Shown here one piece after another: positions 17,418 through 26,506 of a stretch of DNA of 64,000 nucleotides. Source of the stretch: Paracoccaceae bacterium (lineage in GTDB: Bacteria > Pseudomonadota > Alphaproteobacteria > Rhodobacterales > Rhodobacteraceae); NCBI GenBank assembly GCA_902631295.1, contig CACOXV010000001.1, positions 62,001 through 126,000 of the forward strand, given 5' to 3'. A program made the translations under genes and the position numbers. Within the stretch, counting starts at the first letter, position 1. Every line of letters begins with the position of its first letter. The notes beneath the pieces are model-generated. The model did not search any database, had not been told where the DNA came from, and saw nothing but the letters and a program-made list of their open reading frames with translations.

Positions 17418-18463
17418 TAAAGGCCTCCTTGTTGAAATTCGGGAATGACTTCGTCACAAAATAATCTAAGTGAACGCTTCTGCGCAGCATGACTGAGACC
17501 CATCGAAGCATAGTAAATGAATTCATCAACTCCAAGTTCTTCGTAGATCTTAATTTTATCGATTACAGTTTCAGGAGACCCAAACATGAGGTTCTGTTCT
17601 AACATTGATGGCTCATATTGCTCACGCCCCTCAAGCTCCTGCAGTGGAATCTCTTTAGGAAAGCCATTTTTCACGTCATCCAAGTTACGGTATAAATTTT
17701 CAAATTGCCCTAGAACACGGGTAATTGCGTTTATGGCTTCATCACGATCTGTTTGATTTTCATAAACGGCGGTGTGACGCATTAATGCAAAAATTGGATC
17801 TGCTCCGCCACCATGTTTTGCAATAGCTTCATCTAACTGCCGTTTGTACAGCTCAGCTTCAGCATGTGGACGAGTGAATGGCCAGCACATTATGTTAGCG
17901 TTATTGGCAACAGCGTAATCGTATGTGACAGGTGATCTAGCTGCCACCCAAATGCGTGGTTCAGTCTGAATTGGCTTTGGTACGGAAGTGGAAGTTGGAA
18001 ACTTCCAGTATTCTCCGTCATGAGCATAATCACCCTTCCACAAAGCCAGCACCGCTGGCAACATTTCTTGCATATACTTATAACCATCCGTCTGCAGTAA
18101 CCCCGGATGCATTCGATCGAACTCTCGTTGATAGGCGCCCGATCCAAGCCCAAACTCCAAGCGACCACCACTAATCAAATCGAGAAAAGCAGCCTCTCCA
18201 GCTAGCTTTATAGGATGCCAATAGGCGGCATTCACGACGGCTGTTCCAAGACGCACCTTACTTGTTTCACTAGCCCACCAAGTAAGTATCTGAAAAGGAT
18301 TAGGCGCAATTGTCATTTCCAACGCATGATGCTCGGCAGCCCATACTATATTGAAGCCTCCATCCTCTGCCATTTGTACCATCTCAAGCGTATGGCGGGC
18401 AACTTCATCCATAGCGAGACTGTCGTCCAAACGCTCAAGATTTACAGCCAGTTGAAATTTCAT
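17417..18463 (-). CDS. LLM-class flavin-dependent oxidoreductase (luciferase-like monooxygenase)
   Basis: The 348-residue protein is a bacterial luciferase-like TIM barrel: MKFQLAVNLERLDDS at the start, WAAEHHALE near 41-49 and GLGSGAYQREFDRMHPG near 104-120. Such enzymes use reduced FMN and oxygen and usually need a separate flavin reductase; none is encoded nearby. An AGAGGAAA site precedes ATG. It is the second gene in the operon ALDH, LLM, caiD, lcdH. Combined with aldehyde dehydrogenase, RidA, hydrolase and DUF1185, it resembles ring-cleaving oxygenases of the RutA or trigonelline TgnB kind. The substrate is inferred only. Confidence 0.85.
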   Translation of the reverse strand: MKFQLAVNLERLDDSLAMDEVARHTLEMVQMAEDGGFNIVWAAEHHALEMTIAPNPFQILTWWASETSKVRLGTAVVNAAYWHPIKLAGEAAFLDLISGGRLEFGLGSGAYQREFDRMHPGLLQTDGYKYMQEMLPAVLALWKGDYAHDGEYWKFPTSTSVPKPIQTEPRIWVAARSPVTYDYAVANNANIMCWPFTRPHAEAELYKRQLDEAIAKHGGGADPIFALMRHTAVYENQTDRDEAINAITRVLGQFENLYRNLDDVKNGFPKEIPLQELEGREQYEPSMLEQNLMFGSPETVIDKIKIYEELGVDEFIYYASMGLSHAAQKRSLRLFCDEVIPEFQQGGL

Positions 18464-18533
18464 ATTAGTTTCCTCTTTTTGAGTCTCATACAGCCAAGTA
18501 ATCCAACTATAGATTTAGGCTAAATTTCATTTA

Positions 18534-20015
18534 CTATCGCATCACGAAAGGGTTTGCCATCGGTTCATCCGACGTGTTCATCCATATGGTCTTCGGCCGA
18601 GTATAATCGTATATCGCTTGAAACCCACTTTCGCGACCGTAACCAGATCCTTTCACGCCACCAAACTCAGCAATAGGAGAGACGACCCGATACGTGTTAA
18701 CCCATACTATGCCCGCTCTAACAGCACCCGCCATACGCAAGGAACGCGCTGAATTCTGAGTGAATATTCCTGCAGCTAATCCGTGTTCCGTATCATTAGC
18801 TAGAGAGAGAACTTCATCCTCTGTTTTAAAGCGCTGAACGCATAAAACAGGTCCAAACAGTTCCGTATCTACAATTCTCAAGCCTTGGTTTGGGCATTCA
18901 ATAATTGTAGGCTCATAAAAAAGACCTGATTTACCCTCCGGTTGCTTGCCTCCAACCAATACCTTGGCGCCCTCCTGTTTGGCATTTTCTACTTCAATCT
19001 CAATATTTTTCAACTGCCCCAGCGTACATAGCGGACCCATTTGGGTATCTTCTTCTAAGGGGTCACCAATTATAATCTGGTGAGTCAAGGCGATCATCTT
19101 TTCAAGAAATTCATCTGCAATATCCTCATGCAAGTAAAGGCGCGAACCGGCGACGCAGCTTTGCCCAGTAGCTCCAAAAATACCAGCAATCGAGGCATTA
19201 ACAGCACTCTCAATATTTGCATCATCAAAAACGATAAAGGGTGACTTACCACCCAATTCAAGAGATACTTCGGCAAAATTACGTTTAACGTTTTCTAATA
19301 CATGGCGGGCGGCGTTTGGGCCGCCAGTGAAAGAAACACGGGCAACGTGTGGATGCGACGTTAGTACTCGTCCACAAGGCTCTCCATGGCCAGTAACGAT
19401 ATTTACAACACCTGGCGGAATACCCGCTTGGTCAATTAATTTGCCAAATTCTAACATAGCAGCACTGGCATGTTCAGAGGCTTTGAGTACCACAGTATTG
19501 CCAGCGGCTAAAGCAGGGCCAATTTTGACTGCTACCAAGAATAATTGTGAGTTCCATGGCACCACAGCGGCGACGACGCCCAGGGGTTCTCGTTTCGTGA
19601 ACACAAACATGTCCGGCTTATCAATTGGTAAAGTTTCACCACTCACTTTATCAGCACAGCCCGCAAAAAAATGGAAGAATTCTGCAATATACTTGGCTTG
19701 CCAGCGAGTTTCTTTTAGCATTTTACCGGTGTCAATCGTTTCAATGCGGCCCAAGTTTTCAGAATGGTCAGCGAGTAAGTCTCCGAGCTTTCGAAGACAC
19801 TTTCCACGCTCTGTTGGCGTAAATTTTGACCACGGGCCTTCACTGAATGCATTGTAGGCAGACGAAACGGCTTGATTAACGTCTGCTTCAGTTGCCTCTG
19901 GGACCCGGCTCCAAACATTATCTGTACTCGGGTTCACACTGTCAAATACACCCCCATCAGATGCATCCACCCAATCGCCGTTGATAAGCATTTGGAAATT
20001 TTTAACGTCCCCCAT
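18534..20015 (-). CDS. NAD(P)-dependent aldehyde dehydrogenase
   Basis: The protein (about 493 residues) is a full-length aldehyde dehydrogenase. VSLELGGKSP holds the catalytic Glu (about 259) and GATGQSCVAGSR the catalytic Cys. Position and length match betaine/hydroxymuconic-semialdehyde type enzymes. ATG at 20015 is preferred, 8 bases after AAGGA; a GTG lies one codon earlier. It is first in the minus-strand operon leading into the monooxygenase, caiD and lcdH, and is divergent from the ridA-like operon. It may oxidise the semialdehyde made by ring opening, or betaine aldehyde; the former fits the neighbours better. Confidence 0.88.
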   Translation of the reverse strand: MGDVKNFQMLINGDWVDASDGGVFDSVNPSTDNVWSRVPEATEADVNQAVSSAYNAFSEGPWSKFTPTERGKCLRKLGDLLADHSENLGRIETIDTGKMLKETRWQAKYIAEFFHFFAGCADKVSGETLPIDKPDMFVFTKREPLGVVAAVVPWNSQLFLVAVKIGPALAAGNTVVLKASEHASAAMLEFGKLIDQAGIPPGVVNIVTGHGEPCGRVLTSHPHVARVSFTGGPNAARHVLENVKRNFAEVSLELGGKSPFIVFDDANIESAVNASIAGIFGATGQSCVAGSRLYLHEDIADEFLEKMIALTHQIIIGDPLEEDTQMGPLCTLGQLKNIEIEVENAKQEGAKVLVGGKQPEGKSGLFYEPTIIECPNQGLRIVDTELFGPVLCVQRFKTEDEVLSLANDTEHGLAAGIFTQNSARSLRMAGAVRAGIVWVNTYRVVSPIAEFGGVKGSGYGRESGFQAIYDYTRPKTIWMNTSDEPMANPFVMR

Positions 20016-20090
20016 CACGAAAATCCTTCTTTGGCTGATTCTTATTCAAAGACTCTTTGAATACTACTGCTCGGGAAAAAACGACACATT

Positions 20091-20106
20091 GTGGCGAAAA
20101 ATCTGA
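20091..20106 (+). promoter_or_regulatory. Second copy of the candidate operator motif
   Basis: GTGGCGAAAAATCTGA differs at one base from 14578-14593 (GTGACGAAAAATCTGA). It lies in the divergent promoter region between the aldehyde dehydrogenase and ridA-like operons, about 50 bases before the ridA-like start. Shared control of the carnitine and ring-cleavage modules is a plausible reading. Confidence 0.35.
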
Positions 20107-20155
20107 AATTTACGACTTGCGATCAGGGCACGGTATTTAAATAGGAGGAACGGCA

Positions 20156-20557
20156 ATGGCACAAAAAAAAGAAGTCATCGGTGGGCCACTTGAAATCAAC
20201 GGACGAGTTCTATCGTTGTCTCGAGCCATCCGTGCAGGTGATTTTGTTTTTTTGACCGGACAGATCCCAATGCGAGATGGGGTTCCAATGACAGATGGCT
20301 CAATCCAGGAGCAAACGCGCGCTGTTCTGGACGATATCACTCAAACGTTGGCGACGGCAGATTGCACGCGCGAAAATGTGGTTAAAGCAATGGTATGGCT
20401 ACGCGAGCGTGCAGATTTCCCAGGATTTAACGAAATATATGGTGAATATTTTCCAGTTGAGCCTCCAACGCGTTCGGCCATTGTGAGTGACCTATTAGTA
20501 GACGTTAGAGTGGAAGTTGAAGTGGTGGCGTATCGTCCGTTAGGAGCTAGTGCGTGA
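20156..20557 (+). CDS. RidA/RutC family protein
   Basis: The 133-residue protein matches the RidA (YjgF/YER057c) trimeric fold: GDFVFLTGQIPM near 28-39 and PTRSAIVSDLL near 105-115, where the Arg is the conserved ligand-binding residue. RidA proteins hydrolyse enamine/imine intermediates; RutC acts on an aminoacrylate-type product. AGGAGG-like site (TAGGAGGAA) before ATG. The stop overlaps the alpha/beta hydrolase start as GTGA. In this operon it likely deaminates or protects an enamine released by ring cleavage. Confidence 0.85.
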   Translation: MAQKKEVIGGPLEINGRVLSLSRAIRAGDFVFLTGQIPMRDGVPMTDGSIQEQTRAVLDDITQTLATADCTRENVVKAMVWLRERADFPGFNEIYGEYFPVEPPTRSAIVSDLLVDVRVEVEVVAYRPLGASA

Positions 20558-21357
20558 CAACACTCGCACCAGATGGCACAATTTTTACTTTCAACGGCCC
20601 CAATACAGCGCCAGTCGTCGTTCTAATTCACGGGCTTGGATTAAATAAAGACTGCTGGCAGTGGATGATACCGGATCTTACAGATGCTTATCGCGTACTA
20701 AGTTACGATTTATATGGCCACGGTGAAACTAGTGACCCAATCACTGAACCCAATTTGTCACTTTTTTCAAAACAACTAAAAGATCTGCTTGATTACTGCA
20801 AAATTCAAAAAGCTGTGATAATTGGCTTTTCGTTAGGAGGTATGATCGCCCGCCGCTTTGTCCAAGATGCTCCACAGATGTCACAAGGAATGGTAATTCT
20901 GCATTCTCCGCACAAACGAAGCAAGACTGCCCAAGCAGCAATTCTCCAACGTGTCGATCAAGCTCGAACTTTGGGACCTCAATCAACAGTTGAGGCAGCT
21001 TTAGCGCGCTGGTTTACAGATCCTTTTCGTGAAGCCAACCCAAATCTAATAAATAAAATCAGACACTGGGTGATGGCCAACCGTAAAGAAGTTTATCATA
21101 CCATTTATAAAGTTTTGGCGACTGGTATCGACGAAATTGTGAAACCAAGCCCTGCTTTAATGTGCCCAACGTTGGTCATTACAGGTGATCAAGATTTTGG
21201 AAATGGGCCAGAAATGGCATTTGCAATTGCTGCTGAGATTCCGGGCGCCAAAGCTCTAATATTGCCCACTCTTAGGCACATGGCATTGGCTGAGTCTCCC
21301 AAAGCAGTAAACAATCCAATACGGAACTTTCTGGATGGTTTAGATTTACTCAAATGA
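20554..21357 (+). CDS. Alpha/beta hydrolase
   Basis: The 267-residue hydrolase has HGLGLNKDCW for the oxyanion region (about 26-35), nucleophile elbow GFSLGGM (Ser about 93), an acid candidate in ITGDQDF and His in LRHMALAES. It resembles 3-oxoadipate enol-lactonase and RutD-type enzymes. It starts with GTG overlapping the ridA-like stop by 4 bases and has TAGGAG upstream. In the trigonelline pathway an alpha/beta hydrolase (TgnD) cleaves the ring-opened methylene-succinate; a similar job here is an inference from the gene set. Confidence 0.85.
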   Translation: MTTLAPDGTIFTFNGPNTAPVVVLIHGLGLNKDCWQWMIPDLTDAYRVLSYDLYGHGETSDPITEPNLSLFSKQLKDLLDYCKIQKAVIIGFSLGGMIARRFVQDAPQMSQGMVILHSPHKRSKTAQAAILQRVDQARTLGPQSTVEAALARWFTDPFREANPNLINKIRHWVMANRKEVYHTIYKVLATGIDEIVKPSPALMCPTLVITGDQDFGNGPEMAFAIAAEIPGAKALILPTLRHMALAESPKAVNNPIRNFLDGLDLLK

Positions 21358-21496
21358 GCTTAGAAAGCCTTTATTGGGAGAGTATTGAATTAAAAAGTAA
21401 ATACAGATAAAAATTTATAGCAGTAAAGACTTAAGCGATAATGTCCAGGTTGGCCTAAAAGCAAACACTAGTATAGTATTTATTTGGAGAACAGTA

Positions 21497-22105
21497 GTGC
21501 TTCCTGAATTACGAAAAATTGTAACTTTTGATGAGAATATTTACACTGAAGGTGGACGCGCATCCGATCCTCCACTGCGTATGATTGGCGTAGCTGCTGT
21601 TGTAAAAAATCCTTGGTATGGCCAGGGGTTTGTTGAAGACCTATCACCCGAGATCAAGCGAATGGCACCTTATTTGGGGAAATTGATAACAGACAAGCTA
21701 ATTTTTTTAATAGGTTCTGGTGATGCCATAGAGGCATATGGAAAAGCTTGTATAGCAGGTACTAGTTGCGAGATCGAACATGCGTCTGCTTTGATACACA
21801 CTCTGCAATTTGGAAATTTCTACAGAGAAGCTGTCGGAGCAAAAAGTTACTTGGGTTTTACAAACACACGCGGTCCGGCAAATACTCAAATTCAAATTCC
21901 ATTAATGGATAAACATGACACTGGACGTCGCTCTCATTATCTTACAGTTCAATTTTCGATTTATGATGCCCCTGCAGTCGATGAATTGGTTGTGGCGCTC
22001 GGTGCTGCAACTCGTGGTCGTCCTCATCACCGTATTGGAGACCGTTATTCAGACCTAGCGGCTATGGGGCGCGACGTAGAAAATCCAGCAGGTATTGAAC
22101 ATTAG
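21497..22105 (+). CDS. DUF1185 'amino acid synthesis' family protein
   Basis: The 202-residue protein matches the DUF1185/AA_synth family (PF06684): KIVTFDENIYTEGG near the start, AAVVKNPWYGQGFVEDL near 33-49 and a C-terminal GAATRGRPHHRIGDRY. The name of the family is historical and no reaction is proven. GTG start with TTGGAGA upstream. It follows the hydrolase by 139 bases on the same strand. DUF1185 proteins are often found next to luciferase-like monooxygenases, RidA proteins and hydrolases in heterocycle catabolic operons, as here. Confidence 0.82.
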   Translation: MLPELRKIVTFDENIYTEGGRASDPPLRMIGVAAVVKNPWYGQGFVEDLSPEIKRMAPYLGKLITDKLIFLIGSGDAIEAYGKACIAGTSCEIEHASALIHTLQFGNFYREAVGAKSYLGFTNTRGPANTQIQIPLMDKHDTGRRSHYLTVQFSIYDAPAVDELVVALGAATRGRPHHRIGDRYSDLAAMGRDVENPAGIEH

Positions 22106-22154
22106 AATTAATAGCTTAATTTTCCATAATCACAATTTCTCAGCGGCTTTGAAT

Positions 22155-23150
22155 TCAAAGATTAGCTTCAGTTTTTCTTTTAACATTTTCGGCAATCATA
22201 GAGATCATTTCAAACATAATTGAAGTTGCAGTCAACGCAGTAATCTGATTTGGAGCATCTTTAGTTGGCATCATGCAAACAATATCACCACCAACAATAT
22301 TCATCCCTCTGACCGCCTGAAGCAAACCCACCGCCTCATCAATATCGAAGCCGTTTGCACCAGCTTCTATATTCGCTACACCTGGCGCTATGGTAGGATC
22401 AAGACAATCGAGATCGAAGGTTATATATATAGGGCGCCCCGCGAGAACATTTTTTATTTGATCCACCACGTCTGCTAACCCGCGCTTCCGGAACTCTTTC
22501 ATAGTGACAACATTATATCCATACTGATAAGACGGCTCGAGCCAATCAAGGGTTCGGGCATGGCCTCGCAACCCTATCTGCATGGAATGTTTTGGGTCAA
22601 CCTTCCCTTGATCGACAAGATATGCACCCCAATGGGCAGCTGATTTTTTTGCGCCCAGGAAGTGATCCACTTTTGTAAATACATCGGTATGGGCATCCAA
22701 ATGCAAGAAGCAAACTGGGGCACCCTCAGTAATCTTACCACATCCAAGGGCCTGCACAATGCCACCAGTAATGGAATGATCGCCACCTACGGAAACGGGC
22801 CGTGCTCCAGTTTCGTCTATATCTGTATAAAACCGTGTAATTTGTTCAATGCAATCCTCATTATTATTAGCACGAGGAAATGGAACATCGCCCACATCGA
22901 CAATCTTGGCAGCTTCCCACGGATTAAGTCGAAACTCGCCATGCATTCGTCGACCGACAGAAGATACATTACGAAGGGCCCTTGGACCTAAATGCTGGTC
23001 ACGCTCAGTCGTTCCGTTACCCGTGGAATGGGGTACACCCACTAAAGCTATATCTTGGTTCGTCGATTCTTGATGGGGACATCTAAACATTGTTGGAATA
23101 CCCCACCAATATAAATTTTCCATCATCGAATTTAAGTGTGCGTCTGCCAT
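22155..23150 (-). CDS. Ureohydrolase (agmatinase/guanidino-acid hydrolase family)
   Basis: The 331-residue enzyme has the binuclear manganese motifs of the arginase/agmatinase family: GGDHS (about 121-125), LDAHTD (about 150-155) and FDLDCLDP (about 242-249). It cleaves urea from a guanidino compound. The insertion after DAHTD (TKVDHFLGAKK) is unlike typical agmatinase. ATG at 23150 lies 7 bases after AAGGA; a TTG precedes it. It is divergent from the second betaine-type importer with 268 bases between. Substrate could be agmatine, guanidinobutyrate or guanidinoacetate; the neighbours favour an imported guanidino acid. Confidence 0.86.
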   Translation of the reverse strand: MADAHLNSMMENLYWWGIPTMFRCPHQESTNQDIALVGVPHSTGNGTTERDQHLGPRALRNVSSVGRRMHGEFRLNPWEAAKIVDVGDVPFPRANNNEDCIEQITRFYTDIDETGARPVSVGGDHSITGGIVQALGCGKITEGAPVCFLHLDAHTDVFTKVDHFLGAKKSAAHWGAYLVDQGKVDPKHSMQIGLRGHARTLDWLEPSYQYGYNVVTMKEFRKRGLADVVDQIKNVLAGRPIYITFDLDCLDPTIAPGVANIEAGANGFDIDEAVGLLQAVRGMNIVGGDIVCMMPTKDAPNQITALTATSIMFEMISMIAENVKRKTEANL

Positions 23151-23421
23151 CAACTAATCCTTCATAGGGTTGCAACAAGATTTTGATTACGCGAGGCTAT
23201 TTATAACGCAGCCTTATTAAGCGTGTAAAGCTCTGAGGAGTTATACTTTAATTCGCAAGATGTGCTATCTCGTTTATGGAGCGCGAGGGAGTCCTTAAAA
23301 CACGCGAAGCTGCGGCAAATAGCATTTTTTGAAGCAAATTACATTTATGTATTTGTATAAATCAGAAAACCAGTGTTAAAATCCCAGATAAGCTTTGTGC
23401 TTAAAACAATAGGGAGTTATT

Positions 23422-24429
23422 ATGAAACTAAAAAAACTTACAGGAATTTCAATTGCGTCAGCTATGACGTTTTTTGGTTCTTCTGCTTTTGCCGAGTGCG
23501 GTGATATCACTATGGCAGATATGAACTGGCCTTCAGCAACGCTGATGGCTAATGTCGATAAAATTATACTTGAAGAGGGGTATGGTTGCTCAGTTGAGAT
23601 GGTAGTGGGAGCTACAACGACAACATTTGCATCTATGAATGAAAAAGGCGAACCTGATGTTGCAGGTGAGCTTTGGATCAATGCTGTACGCGAGCCTTTA
23701 AATGCAGCAATGGCTGAAGGGCGCTTGCACTCAGCTTTGAATGGACCAATCACTGAGCTGGGTGAGGGCTGGTGGATACCACCTTATACGGCTGCAAAGC
23801 ATCCAGAATTGAAGACGGTTCTTGATATCCTAGACAACCCACAGCTTTTCCCAGACAAAGAAGACCCATCAAAAGGCGCCTTCGTCGGATGTCCCGCAGG
23901 CTGGGGTTGCCAGTTGTCAAACATCAACTTATTCCGCGCTTTTGAGATGGAGAAAAAAGGCTGGGTATTGATTGATCCGGGTTCACAAGCTGGACTTGAC
24001 GGTTCGCTGATCAAAGCTAATGAGCGAGAGGAAAACTGGTTCGGCTACTATTGGTCACCGACGTCAATCATAGGAAAATACAATATGAAACTCGTACCAT
24101 TTGGCGTTCCATTTGCTGGGGCAGAAAACTGGGACGGATGCATTGCGAAAGCCGAGCAGGATTGTGCTGATCCGAAGCCTTCCGCATGGACAGAATCCGA
24201 AGTACACACTGTTGTAACGGATAACTTTAAAAATAAAGCTGGTCCCGCAATGGATTACTTTGCAAAACGGATTTTCCCAGGTTCAGTAATGGGCTCAATG
24301 CTGGTCTTCATGGAGGAAGAGCAAGCTGACGGCGTTGACGCTGCTGCCGAATTCATGTCCCGTCATGAAGATCTTTGGATGAGCTGGTTGCCTGCTGATG
24401 TTGCAGCTAAAGTAAAAGCATCACTTTAA
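23422..24429 (+). CDS. Betaine-type ABC transporter substrate-binding protein, second system
   Basis: The 335-residue precursor has a Sec signal peptide with cleavage after SAFA (residue 24). The mature start CGDITMADMNWPSATLMAN parallels the first system's protein (9094-10068), and both end with a WxSW-type segment before a helical tail. Tryptophan-rich segments (GWWIPPYTA, GCPAGWGCQ, NWFGYYW) could form the ligand cage. GGGAG site before ATG. It is first in an operon of binding protein, permease and ATPase. Being divergent from a ureohydrolase, it may import a guanidino or betaine compound. Confidence 0.88.
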   Translation: MKLKKLTGISIASAMTFFGSSAFAECGDITMADMNWPSATLMANVDKIILEEGYGCSVEMVVGATTTTFASMNEKGEPDVAGELWINAVREPLNAAMAEGRLHSALNGPITELGEGWWIPPYTAAKHPELKTVLDILDNPQLFPDKEDPSKGAFVGCPAGWGCQLSNINLFRAFEMEKKGWVLIDPGSQAGLDGSLIKANEREENWFGYYWSPTSIIGKYNMKLVPFGVPFAGAENWDGCIAKAEQDCADPKPSAWTESEVHTVVTDNFKNKAGPAMDYFAKRIFPGSVMGSMLVFMEEEQADGVDAAAEFMSRHEDLWMSWLPADVAAKVKASL

Positions 24430-24444
24430 TCTAAACAAAACTAG

Positions 24445-24475
24445 AAAGCCTGCTGGCCAAAAGCTAGCAGGCTTT
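24445..24475 (+). terminator. Intercistronic terminator-like hairpin
   Basis: AAAGCCTGCT (24445-24454) pairs with AGCAGGCTTT (24466-24475); with a G-U pair the stem extends two or three more bases inward. The 3' arm ends in TTTTTT. It lies between the binding-protein and permease genes of one operon, so it probably ends most transcripts after the binding protein and lets some through. Confidence 0.75.
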
Positions 24476-24501
24476 TTTACTGAACATAATGGGGTTGCAT
24501 T

Positions 24502-25392
24502 ATGAGTTTTTTTACTGAATTTCCGGCAATGGAACGCGCAGAATTAAGAGACTTGAAAAAAGGGATAGACTCTTCGTTTAAAGAATTTTCAAGGTCTTGG
24601 GGGGAGAGCATCGAAGCTTTTTTTGACCCACTTTTTTATTTTTTGGTTAATTTCGAGAAACTACTTTTGGCTACGCCATGGCCGATCATTATCCTCATCA
24701 TTGCTGCGCTAAGTTACGTAGGTTCCCGCAGCTGGAAACTAGCTCTGGGAGCTGCAGTTTCATTTATGTTAATCGGTTATCTCGGCATGTGGAAAAATAC
24801 CATGTCAACCGTTGCCCTAATTTCAGTAGCAACATTAATCTGCATAGCGCTGGGTATTCCAATTGGCATTGCAATGTCTAGATCTGATAGACTTCAGGCG
24901 ATGATTACACCAGTGTTAGACATCATGCAGACAATTCCCATTTTCGTCTATCTGTTGCCTGTTGTGATGTTGCTTGGCATTGGGAAAGTGCCTGGTCTTA
25001 TCGCAGTCTGTGTGTATGCAATGCCCCCAATCGTACGTCTGACCAATCTTGGCCTGCGTCTGGTGGATAAGGAGATCCTTGAAGCGGCAGACGCATTTGG
25101 ATCAAATTATCGGCAGCGGCTTTTTAGTGTACAACTTCCGTTAGCCCTTCCTAATATTTTCGCCGGGGTAAACCAAACGATTATGATGGCTCTAGCTATG
25201 GTGGTTATTGCGTCAATGATCGGTGTTAAAGGTCTTGGAGTTCCAGTTCTTCAATCCATTCAAAACCAATATTTGGCTCTTGGCTTAATGAATGGTCTCG
25301 CAATCGTTGCCCTTGCGATTATTTTTGATCGAGTATCTCAGCAGTATGGCAAACGCTTGCAGCGTCACCGGGAAGGCGGAAACGATGAGTGA
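24502..25392 (+). CDS. Betaine-type ABC transporter permease, second system
   Basis: The 296-residue inner-membrane protein has several hydrophobic segments and the coupling motif EAADAFGSNYRQRLFSVQLP followed by LPNIFAGVNQTIMM, nearly the same as its paralogue at 7991. The N-terminal soluble part is about 45 residues shorter than in that paralogue. GTTGC-rich leader with a weak GGGG site before ATG. It overlaps the ATPase start by 8 bases. Confidence 0.9.
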   Translation: MSFFTEFPAMERAELRDLKKGIDSSFKEFSRSWGESIEAFFDPLFYFLVNFEKLLLATPWPIIILIIAALSYVGSRSWKLALGAAVSFMLIGYLGMWKNTMSTVALISVATLICIALGIPIGIAMSRSDRLQAMITPVLDIMQTIPIFVYLLPVVMLLGIGKVPGLIAVCVYAMPPIVRLTNLGLRLVDKEILEAADAFGSNYRQRLFSVQLPLALPNIFAGVNQTIMMALAMVVIASMIGVKGLGVPVLQSIQNQYLALGLMNGLAIVALAIIFDRVSQQYGKRLQRHREGGNDE

Positions 25393-26434
25393 TTTCAAAA
25401 TCGAGATAAAAAATCTCTATAAAATCTTTGGCCCAAATGATAAAAACATGGTTGAAATGGTGGCTAATGGAATGGGCAAACAAGAGCTTTTGGACCAGCA
25501 CAAACATGTTTTAGGTCTTAGAGATGTCAACATTGGCATTTCCGCAAACTCAATCAACGTTATAATGGGGCTTTCTGGGTCTGGAAAATCAACTTTAATC
25601 CGCCACATCAACAGACTGATCGAGCCAACTGTTGGCGAAATTATCGTTGATGGAGATGACGTACTCGCAATGGACCCAGATAGAATTAGAGATTTTCGAC
25701 GTTTCGAGGCGTCAATGGTATTTCAAAAATTTGGTTTGATGCCACATCGTACAGTTATGGAAAATTGCATGTATGGACTAAATATTCAGGGTGTTGAAAG
25801 TGCTGAAGCAGAAAAACGAGCTAAGCATTGGCTAAATCGCGTTGGCTTGTCCGGCTTTGAGGATCGTTTCCCCGCACAGCTTTCAGGCGGGATGCAGCAG
25901 CGTGTTGGCCTGGCTCGAGCACTTGCGACAGACGCTGATATTTTACTAATGGATGAGGCCTTTTCAGCCCTCGACCCACTGATCCGAGCCGATATGCAGG
26001 GTATATTACTAGATCTGCAGAATGAATTGCACAAGACTATTGTGTTTATAACTCATGATTTAGACGAAGCCCTTAGAATAGGAGATGCTATAGCAATCCT
26101 GCGCGACGGAGAATTGATCCAGAAAGGTACCCCGCAAAGTATCGTTTTAAAACCGGCGAACGATTACGTCGCTGATTTTACAAAAGATGTAAATAGAGCT
26201 CGAGTTTTGACGCTCAGCACTCTATCCCATGACTCGGGTGCAAAAGAGGGTTTACCATTGGATAGTGAACTTTCAATCGAGGAAGCCATGCAAGAGATGA
26301 TTGTGTCGGATCAAAACCTTGTTACAGTTATGAAAGAAGGTAAATCTATTGGGCAAGTCTCGCTTAACGATATGGTCGCAGCAATTGCTAAGCCCAAGAC
26401 GACCCAAACTGGCGCATCTAACGCTTATCGTTAA
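25385..26434 (+). CDS. Betaine-type ABC transporter ATP-binding protein, second system
   Basis: The 349-residue ATPase begins MSDFKIEIKNLYKIFGP. Walker A GLSGSGKST, signature LSGGMQQR and Walker B ILLMDEAFSALDPL match the glycine betaine (QAT) subfamily. The start at 25385 (ATG overlapping the permease stop) gives the same length as the paralogue at 6929; an open frame extends farther upstream to 25292 but lies inside the permease. Powers the importer of 23422-25392. Confidence 0.9.
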   Translation: MSDFKIEIKNLYKIFGPNDKNMVEMVANGMGKQELLDQHKHVLGLRDVNIGISANSINVIMGLSGSGKSTLIRHINRLIEPTVGEIIVDGDDVLAMDPDRIRDFRRFEASMVFQKFGLMPHRTVMENCMYGLNIQGVESAEAEKRAKHWLNRVGLSGFEDRFPAQLSGGMQQRVGLARALATDADILLMDEAFSALDPLIRADMQGILLDLQNELHKTIVFITHDLDEALRIGDAIAILRDGELIQKGTPQSIVLKPANDYVADFTKDVNRARVLTLSTLSHDSGAKEGLPLDSELSIEEAMQEMIVSDQNLVTVMKEGKSIGQVSLNDMVAAIAKPKTTQTGASNAYR

Positions 26435-26506
26435 ACGTGTCGCACAGGCTAAGTATTTTTATTAGTTTCGGAAACTTACTTATCATTGAAGCTTTAATGC
26501 TACTGA

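Noticed and set aside
19327..19857. 176-codon frame antisense to aldehyde dehydrogenase
   Set aside because: It lies wholly within a well-supported gene on the other strand and has no domain. It is a shadow of codon bias.
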